Positions 44,723 through 53,994 of a stretch of DNA of 64,000 nt are shown one piece after another; the first letter of the stretch is position 1, and every line of letters starts with the position of its first letter. The DNA lies in contig DASVDF010000050.1 in NCBI GenBank assembly GCA_036381215.1, positions 57,157-121,156 of the forward strand, in the 5' to 3' direction. The position numbers and the translations under genes were made by a program. The DNA comes from IDS-8 sp036381215. GTDB lineage: Bacteria > Pseudomonadota > Gammaproteobacteria > Steroidobacterales > Woeseiaceae. Under the pieces are notes generated by a model. The model was not told the DNA's origin. It worked only from the letters and a program-made list of their open reading frames with translations, and did not search any database.

Positions 44723-44823
44723 GGGCGGGCCCTGCGTGCGCCGCCGGAACGGGTTATGATGAGGCGCCGTGCGAGAGCCGCGGTCAGCGACACAACAATG
44801 GATAAAACGCACCGAACGCAGCC

Positions 44824-45912
44824 GTGAGTCAGCCATCCAAACGCCGGCCCCGGCGGCGGCGCAGCGCTCCCACCATCAGTGACGTCGCCCGCCACGCGGG
44901 TGTGTCCCCGATGACGGTGTCCCGGGTCATCAACAACGAAGCGAACGTCCGCGACGAGACGCGCGAGCTGGTCAACTCCGCCATCGCCGAGCTTGGCTAT
45001 GCGCCGAACGAGGCGGCGCGCAGCCTCGCCGGGGCGACGCAGATCCACATCGCGCTCCTGTTCACCAACCCGAGCGCCGCGTACCTGAGCGAGTTCCTGG
45101 TGGGGAGTCTCGAGAAATCGCGCGCGCTCAATGTTCAGCTGGTGGTGGAGAAGTGCAGCGACGGTCCCGACGCCGAGGAGGCGATCCGCAGCCTGCGGGC
45201 GGGCGGAGCGGACGGCGTGCTGCTCTCGCCGCCGCTCGCGGACTCGCCGGAAGTGCTGCACGTGCTGGAGAGCACGGATACTCCGGCGGTGATCGTCACC
45301 TCGAGCTGCCCGCGCGACAACACGTCGGTCGTGAGCATCGACGACTACGAGGCGGCGCTCACGATGACGCGGCACATCATCTCGCTCGGCCACAAGCGCA
45401 TCGGCTTCATCATCGGCCACCCGAACCAGCTCGCGAGCGAGCGGCGCCTCGCCGGCTATCGCGCGGCGCTCGAGGAAGCGGGCCTGCCGCACGCTCCGGA
45501 GCTCGAGGTGCAGGGCCTGTTCACGTACCGCTCGGGGCTGGATGCGGCCGACCAGCTCCTGAACCTGGACCCGATGCCGACCGCGATTTTTGCGAGCAAT
45601 GACGACATGGCCGCGGCCACGGTGGCCGTCGCCCATCGCCGCGGTCTCGACGTTCCCGGGGATCTCACGGTGTGCGGGTTCGACGATACGACGCTCGCGG
45701 TGACGATCTGGCCGGAGCTGACGACCATCCGCCAGCCCATCGTGGAGCTTTCGGGTGCGGCGGTCGAGCTGCTCGTGCAGAAGATCCGGGCGCAGCGCGA
45801 GGGCCAAAAGCCGGAGTCGCGGCAGGTGCTGCTCGATTTCACGCTGATACGCAGGCAGTCGGACGCGCCGCCGCGTCTGCGCCCGCAGGTGAACGTTGCG
45901 CACCGGCCGTAA
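44824..45912 (+). CDS. LacI-family regulator of the xylan locus
   Basis: 362 aa, GTG start. A basic N-terminal extension (KRRPRRRRSAPT) precedes the helix-turn-helix ISDVARHAGVSPMTVSRVINN, then the hinge (NEAARSLAG) and effector domain (VCGFDDTTLAVTIWPELTT). It sits 101 bp after xylA in the xyl gene series and overlaps the TRAP binding-protein gene. The operator B sites between the divergent GH3 genes are its most likely targets. Confidence 0.9.
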   Translation: MSQPSKRRPRRRRSAPTISDVARHAGVSPMTVSRVINNEANVRDETRELVNSAIAELGYAPNEAARSLAGATQIHIALLFTNPSAAYLSEFLVGSLEKSRALNVQLVVEKCSDGPDAEEAIRSLRAGGADGVLLSPPLADSPEVLHVLESTDTPAVIVTSSCPRDNTSVVSIDDYEAALTMTRHIISLGHKRIGFIIGHPNQLASERRLAGYRAALEEAGLPHAPELEVQGLFTYRSGLDAADQLLNLDPMPTAIFASNDDMAAATVAVAHRRGLDVPGDLTVCGFDDTTLAVTIWPELTTIRQPIVELSGAAVELLVQKIRAQREGQKPESRQVLLDFTLIRRQSDAPPRLRPQVNVAHRP

Positions 45913-46906
45913 GCGGCGCCGGACGCGCGGGAGCATTGCGCTGGCGGCACTCGCTGCCGGCGTACTCGCACTTTCGGGCTGCGGTGACGAGAGCGACGTC
46001 GTCGAGCTCAAGCTCGCGCACAGCCTGTCGGCGACGCACCCGGTACACAAGGCCATGCTGTACATGGCCGGGCGTCTCGAGGAGCACTCGCACGGCACGA
46101 TGCACCTCGAGGTCTTTGCCGGCGGCCAGCTCGGCAGCGAGCGCGAGCTGATCGAGCTCCTGCAGATCGGCAGCATTGCGATGACCAAGGTCTCGGCGAG
46201 CCCGCTCGAGGGCTTCGTGCCGGAGATGAAGATCTTCAACATTCCCTACCTGTTCCGCGACGCCGAGCATCGTCACGCGGTGCTCGATTCGGAGATCGGC
46301 CGGGAGCTGCTGCTCGCGCCGGAGCGCGTGCGCCTGCATGGACTCGGCTACTACGACGCCGGCAGCCGCAGCTTCTACACCGTGGCGCGGCCGATCGAGA
46401 CGCCCGCCGATCTTGCCGGCCTCAAGTTCCGCGTGCAGGAGAGCCAGACGGCTCTCGAGATGATCAGGGCCTTCGGAGCGGCGCCCACCCCTATCGCCTT
46501 CGGCGAGATCTATACCGCGCTGCAGCAGGGCGTCGTCGATGGCGCCGAGAACAATCCGCCCAGCTACTATCTTTCCGGCCATTACGAGGTGGCGCCGTAC
46601 TACACGCTGGACGAGCACACGGCCGTGCCCGACATCTTGCTCATCAGCAAGTACGTATGGGACCGGCTCGAGCCGCAGCAGCGCGAGTGGCTGCAGCAGG
46701 CCGTCGACGAGTCGGTGGCCTTCGAGCGCGAGCTGTGGCGCAAGGAAACGCAGTCCGCGCTGGACGCCGTCCTGGACGCCGGCGTGCGCGTCATCCGCCC
46801 GGACAAATCACTGTTCGCGAAGAAGGTCGAAGGTCTTTACGCGCACTATGACGGCACGAAGGTCGGCGAGCTGATCGAGCGCATCAGGGCGTTCGAACAG
46901 CCATGA
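45896..46906 (+). CDS. TRAP transporter solute-binding lipoprotein (DctP family)
   Basis: 336 aa from TTG, overlapping the LacI gene by 17 bp. A signal peptide ends in the lipobox LALSGC. KLAHSLSATHPVHKAM, GSERELIELLQIGSIAM and the arginine-bearing LKFRVQESQTALEMIRAFGA are DctP hallmarks; that Arg binds the substrate carboxylate, so the cargo is an acid. In this locus a uronate or aldonate is likely. The TTG start is weak, but no better start exists before the signal peptide. Confidence 0.9.
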   Translation: MRTGRKRRRTRGSIALAALAAGVLALSGCGDESDVVELKLAHSLSATHPVHKAMLYMAGRLEEHSHGTMHLEVFAGGQLGSERELIELLQIGSIAMTKVSASPLEGFVPEMKIFNIPYLFRDAEHRHAVLDSEIGRELLLAPERVRLHGLGYYDAGSRSFYTVARPIETPADLAGLKFRVQESQTALEMIRAFGAAPTPIAFGEIYTALQQGVVDGAENNPPSYYLSGHYEVAPYYTLDEHTAVPDILLISKYVWDRLEPQQREWLQQAVDESVAFERELWRKETQSALDAVLDAGVRVIRPDKSLFAKKVEGLYAHYDGTKVGELIERIRAFEQP

Positions 46907-47379
46907 CGGGGGTGGTGCACGCGATCGACAAGGCGTTCCGCGGCTTGCTCGCCGCGCTCATGGCGTTCATGGTCGCCTGCGTCACCTGGCAGGTCGTCTC
47001 GCGTTACGTGCTGGGCGATCCCAGCTCCTGGACCGAGGAGCTCGCGCGCTACCTCCTGATCTGGATCGGACTGCTCGGGGGCGCTTACGCCTACCACGCC
47101 CGGATGCATCTCGGCCTGGATCTCCTGACGCAGCGGCTGTCCGCCGGCGCGCGTCGCGTGCAGGCGCGCTTCATCCACTGCGCGGTGATCTTCTTTTCAG
47201 CGACCGCGCTGGTCGGCGGCGGCTTGCGCCTGGTCTGGCTGGAGCTGGAGCTGGGACAGCTTTCGCCCGCGCTCGGTGTGCCGATGGCCCTGGTCTATCT
47301 CAGCCTGCCGATCAGCGGCCTGATGCTGATCCTGTACGCCGTGCTCGCCCTCGCAGCGGCCCCGGCAGGGGAGCCGTGA
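46903..47379 (+). CDS. TRAP transporter small permease (DctQ family)
   Basis: 158 aa with four membrane segments. CVTWQVVSRYVLGDPSSWTEELARYLLIWIGLLGGAY is the family core. It overlaps the binding-protein gene by 4 bp and the large permease follows after 1 bp, the usual order. Confidence 0.92.
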   Translation: MTGVVHAIDKAFRGLLAALMAFMVACVTWQVVSRYVLGDPSSWTEELARYLLIWIGLLGGAYAYHARMHLGLDLLTQRLSAGARRVQARFIHCAVIFFSATALVGGGLRLVWLELELGQLSPALGVPMALVYLSLPISGLMLILYAVLALAAAPAGEP

Positions 47380-47380
47380 C

Positions 47381-48673
47381 GTGGTCACGTTCGTCCTGAT
47401 CCTGCTGTTCTTCGGACTACTCGCGCTGGACGTGCCGGTGGCGTTCTGTATCGGCATCTCGACGCTGGCGGCCCTGCTGTTGTCTCTGGATCCCGGCCCT
47501 GCGATCACGACGATGGCGCAGCGCATGCTGAGCGGGCTCGACAGCTTTGCGCTGCTCGCCATACCGCTGTTCATCCTGAGCGGCATCCTCATGGGCCACG
47601 GCGGCATCGCCCGGCGGCTGATCGATTTCGCGAAGAGCCTGGTCGGGATGCTGCCGGGCGGCCTCGCGATCGTGAACGTCATCTCGTGCGCGCTGTTCGG
47701 TGCGATCTCCGGTTCCGCCATCGCCGCCAACTCGGCCGTCGGCGGGTTCATGATCCCCGCCATGGAGAAGGAGGGTTACGGCCGGGACTTCGGCGCCGCC
47801 GTCACGGCGGCCGCCTCGACCACGGGGCTGCTCATCCCGCCGAGCAACATCATGATCGTCTATGCCGTGGTGAGCGGCGGCGTGTCCATTGCCGCGCTGT
47901 TCGTCGGCGGCTACCTGCCGGGGCTGCTGGTCGCCCTGTTGCTCGCTGTGGTGTGTCTCGTCTACGCACGCAGGAAAGGCCTGCGTGGCGCCGCCCGCAG
48001 CACGTTCTCCGAAACTGCGCGAAGCGGCCTGCGGGCGCTGCCGAGCCTCCTGCTCATCGTCGTCGTCATCGGCGGCATCCTGGGCGGCATCTTCACCGCC
48101 ACGGAAGCCGGCGCGATTGCCGTTCTGTATGCGCTCGCGTTGTCGTCGGTGTACCGCGAGATCTCGCTCAAGGACCTGTACCCGATCCTGCTCAAGTCGG
48201 CCGAAACGACCGCCATCGTCATGTTCCTGATTGCCGCCTCGGTGGCGATGTCGTGGGTGCTCGCCTACCACAGCCTGCCGTCGCAGGTCGCATCCGCGCT
48301 GCTGGACCTGAGCGACAACCCGTTCGTCATCCTGCTCATCATCAATCTCGCGCTGCTCGTCGTCGGCGCGTTCATGGACATGACGCCCGCGGTCCTGATC
48401 TTCACGCCGATCTTCCTGCCGGTCGTGACCGCGCTCGGCATGTCACCGCTGCACTTCGGCATCGTCATGGTGCTGAACCTGTGCATCGGGCTGTGCACGC
48501 CGCCCGTCGGCAGCATCCTGTTCGCGAGCTGCGCGATCGCGAACACGACGATGTCGCGGATTTTAAGGCCGTTGATCCCGATGTACGTCGCGATGTTCGT
48601 TGCGCTGATGCTCGTGACCTACGTGCCCGGGATCAGCGAGTGGCTGCCGCGCGCGCTCGGTCTCATCGATTGA
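47381..48673 (+). CDS. TRAP transporter large permease (DctM family)
   Basis: 430 aa, GTG start, about 12 membrane segments. PLFILSGILMGHGGIARRL, GAISGSAIAANSAVGGFMIPAM and LNLCIGLCTPPVGSILFASCAIA are family signatures. It forms the Na+-driven channel of the TRAP system with the two genes upstream. Confidence 0.94.
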   Translation: MVTFVLILLFFGLLALDVPVAFCIGISTLAALLLSLDPGPAITTMAQRMLSGLDSFALLAIPLFILSGILMGHGGIARRLIDFAKSLVGMLPGGLAIVNVISCALFGAISGSAIAANSAVGGFMIPAMEKEGYGRDFGAAVTAAASTTGLLIPPSNIMIVYAVVSGGVSIAALFVGGYLPGLLVALLLAVVCLVYARRKGLRGAARSTFSETARSGLRALPSLLLIVVVIGGILGGIFTATEAGAIAVLYALALSSVYREISLKDLYPILLKSAETTAIVMFLIAASVAMSWVLAYHSLPSQVASALLDLSDNPFVILLIINLALLVVGAFMDMTPAVLIFTPIFLPVVTALGMSPLHFGIVMVLNLCIGLCTPPVGSILFASCAIANTTMSRILRPLIPMYVAMFVALMLVTYVPGISEWLPRALGLID

Positions 48674-48685
48674 GGCTGCCGGGTG

Positions 48686-49519
48686 TCAGCGCACCGGGTT
48701 TTCGAGTGTGCCGATGCCGTCGATGGCGATGGACACGAGGTCGCCCGCCTGGAGGCTGAACCCGGACGGCGGCACGATGCCTGTGCCCGTCATCAGCAGG
48801 CAGCCCTCGGGGTGACTGTTGTCGCGGAACAGGAAATCCACGAGCTCCTCCGGTCGGCGCTTCATCCGGGCGAGCCGAGCGGCGCCTGCGAAGACGCGCG
48901 CACCGGCGCGCTCGATCGCGAGACGGATCTCCGTCGTGGCCGGAGGCGGCGCCGTGGAGACCAGCAGGCCGGGGCCGAGCGCCGCACAGCGCGCGAACGT
49001 CTTGGCCTGCGGCAGGTACAGCGGATTCTCACCCTCGATGTCGCGGCAGCTCAGGTCATTGCCGATCGTCCAGCCGACGATGCGCCCGCGGCGGGTGATG
49101 GCCAGCACGAGCTCGGGCTCCGGCACGATCCACGCCGAATCACGGCGGAGGTGCAGTGATTCACCCGGCCCGACGACTCGCTGCGGCGTCGCTTTCAGGA
49201 ACAGCTCCGGGCGTTCCGCGTCGTACACGCGGCTGTAGAAGTCGCCCCCGCCGGCGCTCTCCGATTCCTCGATGCGTGCCGCGCGGCTGCGGAACCAGGT
49301 CACGCCGGCGGCCCACAGCTCCTGCTTCACGCCGATTGGCGCGAGCGGGCGGCTCACCGCCGGGGCAAGCGCCGGAACGGGCGGGATGGCGGCGCAATGC
49401 GCGGCCAGCGTCGCGTGCAGCGCGTCGTCGTTCACCAGCTCGTGCCATTCACGGTCGATCGGGAAGAGCCCGTCTTCGGTCGCGATCACCGCGCCGGCTT
49501 CGGTTCGATACAAAATCAT
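48686..49519 (-). CDS. Fumarylacetoacetate hydrolase-family enzyme
   Basis: 277 aa from MILYRTEAGAVIA with GAGGG upstream; the frame is open far upstream but only as shadow. AAGVTWFRSRAAR, SAWIVPEPELVLAI (metal-ligand Glu pair) and GWTIGNDLSCRDIEGENPL fit the FAH family (PF01557). Family members act on 2-keto-3-deoxy sugar acids among others, for example 2-keto-3-deoxy-arabinonate/xylonate dehydratases, which would suit this locus. The assignment to such a step is inference. Divergent from the GntP gene with 52 bp between starts. Confidence 0.82.
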   Translation of the reverse strand: MILYRTEAGAVIATEDGLFPIDREWHELVNDDALHATLAAHCAAIPPVPALAPAVSRPLAPIGVKQELWAAGVTWFRSRAARIEESESAGGGDFYSRVYDAERPELFLKATPQRVVGPGESLHLRRDSAWIVPEPELVLAITRRGRIVGWTIGNDLSCRDIEGENPLYLPQAKTFARCAALGPGLLVSTAPPPATTEIRLAIERAGARVFAGAARLARMKRRPEELVDFLFRDNSHPEGCLLMTGTGIVPPSGFSLQAGDLVSIAIDGIGTLENPVR

Positions 49520-49571
49520 CGGTCCCTCGTAGCGTTCGTGGCCTGCCGAGCATATACCGGGAGCGCGCGTC

Positions 49572-50927
49572 GTGAGCACTGCCTGGCCGTTCTTCGTGCT
49601 GGCCGCGGGCCTCGCGATCGTGATCGGCGGCATCATCGTGCTTCGGCTGCACGCCTTCCTGTCGCTGATCACCGCCGCCATCGTCGTCAGCCTGCTCGCG
49701 CCGGGCGAGTGGGCGGAGAAAGTGCCGCGCGTCGCCGAAGCTTTCGGCGATACCGCGGGCGGGATCGGCATCATCATCGCACTCGCCGCGATCATTGGCA
49801 TGGCGATGGCCGAGAGCGGCGCGGCGGATCGCGTCGTGCAGGTATTCCTGCGCCTCTTCGGCCAGGAGCGCGGCGCGGGCGCGCTCTCCGCGAGCGGCTT
49901 CACGCTCGCGATCCCGGTGTTCTTCGATACCGTGTTCTTCCTGCTCGTGCCGCTCGTGCGCTCCATGTACCGCCGCAGCGGGCGCCACTATGTGCGCTAC
50001 CTCGTGGCGGCCGGCACGTGCGCGGCGGCGCACGCGCTCGTGCCGCCCACGCCGGGACCGCTCCTGGTCGCGGACACGCTCGGCATCGCGGTGGGAACGA
50101 TGATGCTCGCCGGGCTCGCGACCGGCATCCCGGCAGCGCTCGCGGGTCTGTGGTTCGCCGCGTGGAGCGATCGCCGCCTGCCCGATGTGGCGCCGCCCGA
50201 GCAATCGGTCGGCACGCCAGCCTCGGGCTCGCTGCCGGGCGCTTTCGAATCGCTCGCACCGATCCTGTTGCCGGTCCTGCTGATTACCGGCAGCAACGTG
50301 CTCGGGGCACTCGGCGTGGAGGAGGGCGACGCGCGCGCCTGGGTGCACGCCGTGTACGTGCTCGGCAGTCCCGATCTCGCGCTGCTGCTCGCCGCGGCCC
50401 TCGCGCTCTTCACGTGGTGGCGGCGCCGGCGCCCGGGCATCAGCGGGTTCTCGGAAGGCATCGGAGACGCGCTGATGACGGGCGGCATCATCGTTCTCAT
50501 CACGTGCGCGGGTGGCGCTTTCGGCGCCGCGTTGCGAGCGGCGCAGCTCGCACCCGCGATTCAGGGGTTGACCGGCGATTCGGCAGCGGCCGGAATCGGC
50601 GTGCTCGTCCTCGGTTTCACCGTGACGGCGCTGATCAAGTTCGCGCAGGGCTCGAGCACGGCGGCGATGATCGTGTCATCCGCGATGCTCGTCGCCATGG
50701 TGGACCTCGACACGCTCGGCTTCCACCCCGTGTACCTCGCGACCGCGATCGGCAGCGGCTCGCTGGTCGGCTCGTGGATGAACGACAGCGGCTTCTGGAT
50801 TTTCGCGCGCATGGGCGGGCTGACGGAGGCGCAGACGCTCAGGACCTGGACGGTGCTGCTCGTGCTGATGGGCTGCGTCGGGATGACCATGACGTTGCTC
50901 TTAACCTGGGCGATCCCGTTCGCGTGA
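49572..50927 (+). CDS. GntP-family sugar-acid permease
   Basis: 451 aa, GTG start, 12 or more membrane segments. FTLAIPVFFDTVFFLLVPLVRS, AHALVPPTPGPLLVADTLG and KFAQGSSTAAMIVSSAM are GntP-family signatures (gluconate:H+ symporter group). It offers a second carboxylate carrier besides the TRAP system, probably for gluconate-like or uronic acids. Confidence 0.92.
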   Translation: MSTAWPFFVLAAGLAIVIGGIIVLRLHAFLSLITAAIVVSLLAPGEWAEKVPRVAEAFGDTAGGIGIIIALAAIIGMAMAESGAADRVVQVFLRLFGQERGAGALSASGFTLAIPVFFDTVFFLLVPLVRSMYRRSGRHYVRYLVAAGTCAAAHALVPPTPGPLLVADTLGIAVGTMMLAGLATGIPAALAGLWFAAWSDRRLPDVAPPEQSVGTPASGSLPGAFESLAPILLPVLLITGSNVLGALGVEEGDARAWVHAVYVLGSPDLALLLAAALALFTWWRRRRPGISGFSEGIGDALMTGGIIVLITCAGGAFGAALRAAQLAPAIQGLTGDSAAAGIGVLVLGFTVTALIKFAQGSSTAAMIVSSAMLVAMVDLDTLGFHPVYLATAIGSGSLVGSWMNDSGFWIFARMGGLTEAQTLRTWTVLLVLMGCVGMTMTLLLTWAIPFA

Positions 50928-50946
50928 AGGGACGAAGGAGACGAAG

Positions 50947-52896
50947 ATGATGCGCATATCCCTCCTGCTTGTGATGCTCGCTGCGAGCACGGCCGCGGCC
51001 GACGTGCGGCTGCCGCGGCTGCTGTCGGACGGCGTTGTCCTGCAGCGCGACGCGCGCGTTTCCGTCTGGGGCTTCGCCGGGGACGGCGAATCCGTCACCG
51101 TGGAGCTCGACGGCAAGCGCGTCGCCGACACCCGCGCCGAGGATGGTCGCTGGCGCACCTTCCTGCCGGAGCAGCCGGCCGGCGGCCCGCACGAGCTCAC
51201 GGTACGCGGCGACAACACGGTCTCCGTGCACGACGTGTGGTTCGGCGACGTGTGGGTGGCGGGCGGCCAGTCGAACATGGAGCTCTCGATGGCGCGCATC
51301 CGCGAGCGTTTCGCCGACGACGTGGCGCGCGCGGACAATCCTCTCATCCGCCAGTTCGACGTGCCGCGCGCCTGGGATTTCGACGCGCCGCACGAGGACC
51401 TCGAAGGCGGTGCCTGGGTCGCCTCGACGCCCGAGACGGTGCTCGATTTCTCGGCCGTCGCCTGGTTCTTCGCCCGCGAGCTCAATGACCGTTATGACGT
51501 CCCCATCGGGATCCTGTCGAGCAACTACGGCGGCAGCACGGCCGAAGGATGGATGAGCGAGGCGGCGCTAAAAGCGTTTCCGGAGCACCTCGCAATCGCC
51601 CGCCGGTTCCGTGACGACGACTACCTGCAGTCGTTGCTGGACACCGACCGGCGCAACGGAGAGACGTGGCGCGCCCGGCTCGACGAGCGGGACGCGGGGC
51701 TCGCGGCCGAATGGCAGCGGCCGGACCTCGACGATGCCGGCTGGGACGAGACGCAGGTGCCCGGAACGCTCGCGGAGGGCACGACGCTCGGCGATTTCTC
51801 CGGCGCGGTCTGGTTCAGGCGCGAGGTCGACATTCCGGTTGCGCTGGCGGGGGAGGCGGCCGAGCTCGAGCTGGGGCGGCTCGTCGACGCCGACGTCGCG
51901 TGGGTGAACGGCGTCAAGGTCGGCGAGACGACCTACCAGTATCCGCCGCGGCGCTACCAGGTGCCGCCGGGCGTGCTCGAGGCAGGGCGCAACGTCATCG
52001 CCGTGCGCCTCGTCGTGAACGGCGCCGAGCCGGGCGGGTTCGTCCGGGACAAGCCCTACGAGCTGCGCGTCGACGGCAAGCGCATCGAGCTCGCGGGCAC
52101 CTGGCGCTACCGCGCCGGGGCCGCGGTGCCGCCGCTGCCGCCGCTCGAGTTCGTCGAGTACAAACAGCCGCTCGGGTTCTACAACGCCATGCTCGCGCCG
52201 ATCACGAACATGACGATCAAAGGCGTGATCTGGTACCAGGGCGAATCGAACGTCGGGCGCGCGGCGGAGTACCGGCGCCTGTTTCCGGCGATGATCGGCG
52301 ACTGGCGCCGGCAGTGGGGGCAGGGCGACTTCCCGTTCCTGTTCGTGCAGCTCGCGAATTTCCTCGCACCGACCCACGCGCCGGTCGAGAGCGCGTGGGC
52401 CGAGCTGCGCGAGGCGCAGCGCGCTTCGCTCGCCGTGCGGCAGACGGCGATGGCGGTCGCGATCGACGTCGGCGCATGGAACGACATCCATCCCGAGGAC
52501 AAGAAGACCGTCGGCCACCGGCTCGCGCTCGCCGCACGCAAGCTCGCGTACGGCGAAACGGACCTGGTCGCGTCGGGACCGACGTTGCGGTCGCTCGAGC
52601 GATCCGACGGGCGGCTCATCGTGACGTTCGCCGATACCGGCGGTGGCCTCGTGGCACGGGAAGGCCCGCTCGACGGCTTCGCGATCGAAGACGTGAGCGG
52701 CGGATGGCACTGGGCGAGCGCGCATATCGCCGGGGACACGGTCATCGTCTCGAGCGAGGCGGTCCCCGAGCCCGTGGCCGTGCGCTACGCCTGGGCCGAC
52801 AACCCGGTCCGCGCGAATCTCTACAACCGCGCGGGCCTGCCGGCCTCGCCCTTCGAAGCAAACCTCTCCGGGCAGGACGCCGGCAGCGGCCGCTGA
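50947..52896 (+). CDS. Sialate O-acetylesterase / acetylxylan esterase-type SGNH hydrolase
   Basis: 649 aa with a signal peptide (MRISLLLVMLAASTAAA). The SGNH block GGQSNMELSM carries the nucleophile Ser, IWYQGESN the oxyanion/Asn block, and NDIHPEDK the Asp-His pair. Between the first and second blocks (about residues 215-400) sits a beta-sandwich insert resembling the sugar-binding domain of GH2 enzymes (WFRREVDIPVAL; AWVNGVKVGETT). In a glucuronoxylan locus the probable substrate is acetylated xylan or xylo-oligosaccharide. AAGGAG lies 6 bases before the ATG at 50947; an ATG one codon later is possible. Confidence 0.85.
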   Translation: MMRISLLLVMLAASTAAADVRLPRLLSDGVVLQRDARVSVWGFAGDGESVTVELDGKRVADTRAEDGRWRTFLPEQPAGGPHELTVRGDNTVSVHDVWFGDVWVAGGQSNMELSMARIRERFADDVARADNPLIRQFDVPRAWDFDAPHEDLEGGAWVASTPETVLDFSAVAWFFARELNDRYDVPIGILSSNYGGSTAEGWMSEAALKAFPEHLAIARRFRDDDYLQSLLDTDRRNGETWRARLDERDAGLAAEWQRPDLDDAGWDETQVPGTLAEGTTLGDFSGAVWFRREVDIPVALAGEAAELELGRLVDADVAWVNGVKVGETTYQYPPRRYQVPPGVLEAGRNVIAVRLVVNGAEPGGFVRDKPYELRVDGKRIELAGTWRYRAGAAVPPLPPLEFVEYKQPLGFYNAMLAPITNMTIKGVIWYQGESNVGRAAEYRRLFPAMIGDWRRQWGQGDFPFLFVQLANFLAPTHAPVESAWAELREAQRASLAVRQTAMAVAIDVGAWNDIHPEDKKTVGHRLALAARKLAYGETDLVASGPTLRSLERSDGRLIVTFADTGGGLVAREGPLDGFAIEDVSGGWHWASAHIAGDTVIVSSEAVPEPVAVRYAWADNPVRANLYNRAGLPASPFEANLSGQDAGSGR

Positions 52897-52920
52897 TCGC
52901 TGCGCGCAGTGGCGCAGCGA
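52897..52920. terminator. Stem-loop between convergent esterase and haemoglobin genes
   Basis: A perfect 9-bp stem (TCGCTGCGC with GCGCAGCGA) and 6-nt loop immediately after the esterase stop and 10 bp before the convergent haemoglobin gene end. No T-run follows, so it may act only as a weak bidirectional terminator or transcript-end stabiliser. Confidence 0.45.
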
Positions 52921-52930
52921 CCGCCCGTCG

Positions 52931-53326
52931 TCAGAGGTGCATGATCTCGGCTTTCAGCGACCAGGCGATCGCGAGCACGTCCTTCTGCGTAGCGGGATCG
53001 ATGCCGTGGCTCCCCAGCACGCGCAGGATGTCGTCGACGGCCGCCATGTATTCCGTGGCGCTGACGTTCATCCCGCGATGCGCGTCCGGCATGCTGCGGC
53101 CCTGGTATCGCTCCGGCCCGCCGCTGCCCGCGCCGAAAAAGTCGCGCAGGTGCCGTTTCACGCTTGCGACCCTTTCCGGGTCACTGAGGAAGGGCACGAA
53201 GCGGGCCCGGATGTGCGGGTTCGCCAGGTGCGCCTCGACGATGTCGTCCACCAGCGCGCTGATTCCGCTCGCACCGCCGAGGCGCTCGTAGAGTGATGCT
53301 TCACTGTCCAGGGCTGCCGTTTGCAT
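52931..53326 (-). CDS. Group 1 truncated haemoglobin
   Basis: 131 aa. LYERLGGASGISALVDDIVEAHLANP is the start of the 2-over-2 globin fold and the proximal His is in DAHRGMNVSATEY. AAGGAG lies about 8 bases before the ATG. Such proteins bind O2 or NO and can detoxify NO. A NemR-box-like site lies 21 bp upstream of the start, next to the TetR gene that precedes it on the same strand. Confidence 0.92.
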   Translation of the reverse strand: MQTAALDSEASLYERLGGASGISALVDDIVEAHLANPHIRARFVPFLSDPERVASVKRHLRDFFGAGSGGPERYQGRSMPDAHRGMNVSATEYMAAVDDILRVLGSHGIDPATQKDVLAIAWSLKAEIMHL

Positions 53327-53346
53327 GAGTCGTCTCCTTCCTCTAA

Positions 53347-53362
53347 CAGACCGGTCGGTCCG
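53347..53362. promoter_or_regulatory. NemR-box-like operator upstream of the truncated haemoglobin gene
   Basis: CAGACCGGTCGGTCCG, sharing AGACCGGTC with the site at 53995-54010 and matching the pattern AGACC-N4-GGTC. It lies between the TetR stop and the haemoglobin start. Confidence 0.65.
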
Positions 53363-53401
53363 GTCGCGTGACCAAAAAAAAAGTGTGGCCAGGGCAGCGC
53401 C

Positions 53402-53983
53402 TCACCGGGGTGCCGCGGCAGCGAAGTAGAAATCGAGCATGGCATGCAGCGGCGCCGGGCTGCGGGCTAGCCGGCAGCGTAACGCCGCGCCCTCCCAGCA
53501 GTTCACGAGCAGCTCGGCCAGCTGTTGCGGATCGGTCTCCGGCGCGAGCGCTCCCTCATCCCGCGCCTCGGCCAGGCATTGGGCCAGGCGGCTCGCGATC
53601 ACGCCGAAGCACTCTTCGACCTTGGCCCGGAACGTCTCGCTGACACCCGAGAGCTCCTGGCCCAGCCCGCCGAGCAGGCAGCCGAGATAGCCCTGGCCGC
53701 GATATTTTTCGGCCGTGCCCTCGAAGAAATTGCGGATGCGCTGCAGCGGCGGAGTGGCAGGGTCCTGCAGGCACTGGTCGAGCCCTTCGTGGACCGCCTC
53801 CATGTAGAGATCGATGCAGGCGATGCCGAACTCTTCCTTGCTGCGGAAGTGATGGTAGAAGGAGCCCTTGGGAACTTCAGCCTCGGTCAGCACGGCCTGG
53901 ACCCCGAGGTCGTGGTAGCCGCGCTCGAGGAGCATGGCCATGCCGGTTTCGAGCAGGCGCTGGCGTGTGGGACGGGCGATCAT
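53402..53983 (-). CDS. TetR-family regulator, NemR/AcuR-like
   Basis: 193 aa. The helix-turn-helix segment VPKGSFYHHFRSKEEFG is nearly the same as in E. coli NemR. Cys102 in GYLGCLLGG aligns with the redox-sensing Cys106 of NemR in my recollection of that sequence. NemR derepresses on electrophiles and reactive chlorine. A palindromic NemR-type box lies 11 bp before its ATG, suggesting autoregulation, and another lies before the haemoglobin gene. Confidence 0.85.
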   Translation of the reverse strand: MIARPTRQRLLETGMAMLLERGYHDLGVQAVLTEAEVPKGSFYHHFRSKEEFGIACIDLYMEAVHEGLDQCLQDPATPPLQRIRNFFEGTAEKYRGQGYLGCLLGGLGQELSGVSETFRAKVEECFGVIASRLAQCLAEARDEGALAPETDPQQLAELLVNCWEGAALRCRLARSPAPLHAMLDFYFAAAAPR

Positions 53984-53994
53984 CCGCGTATGAG

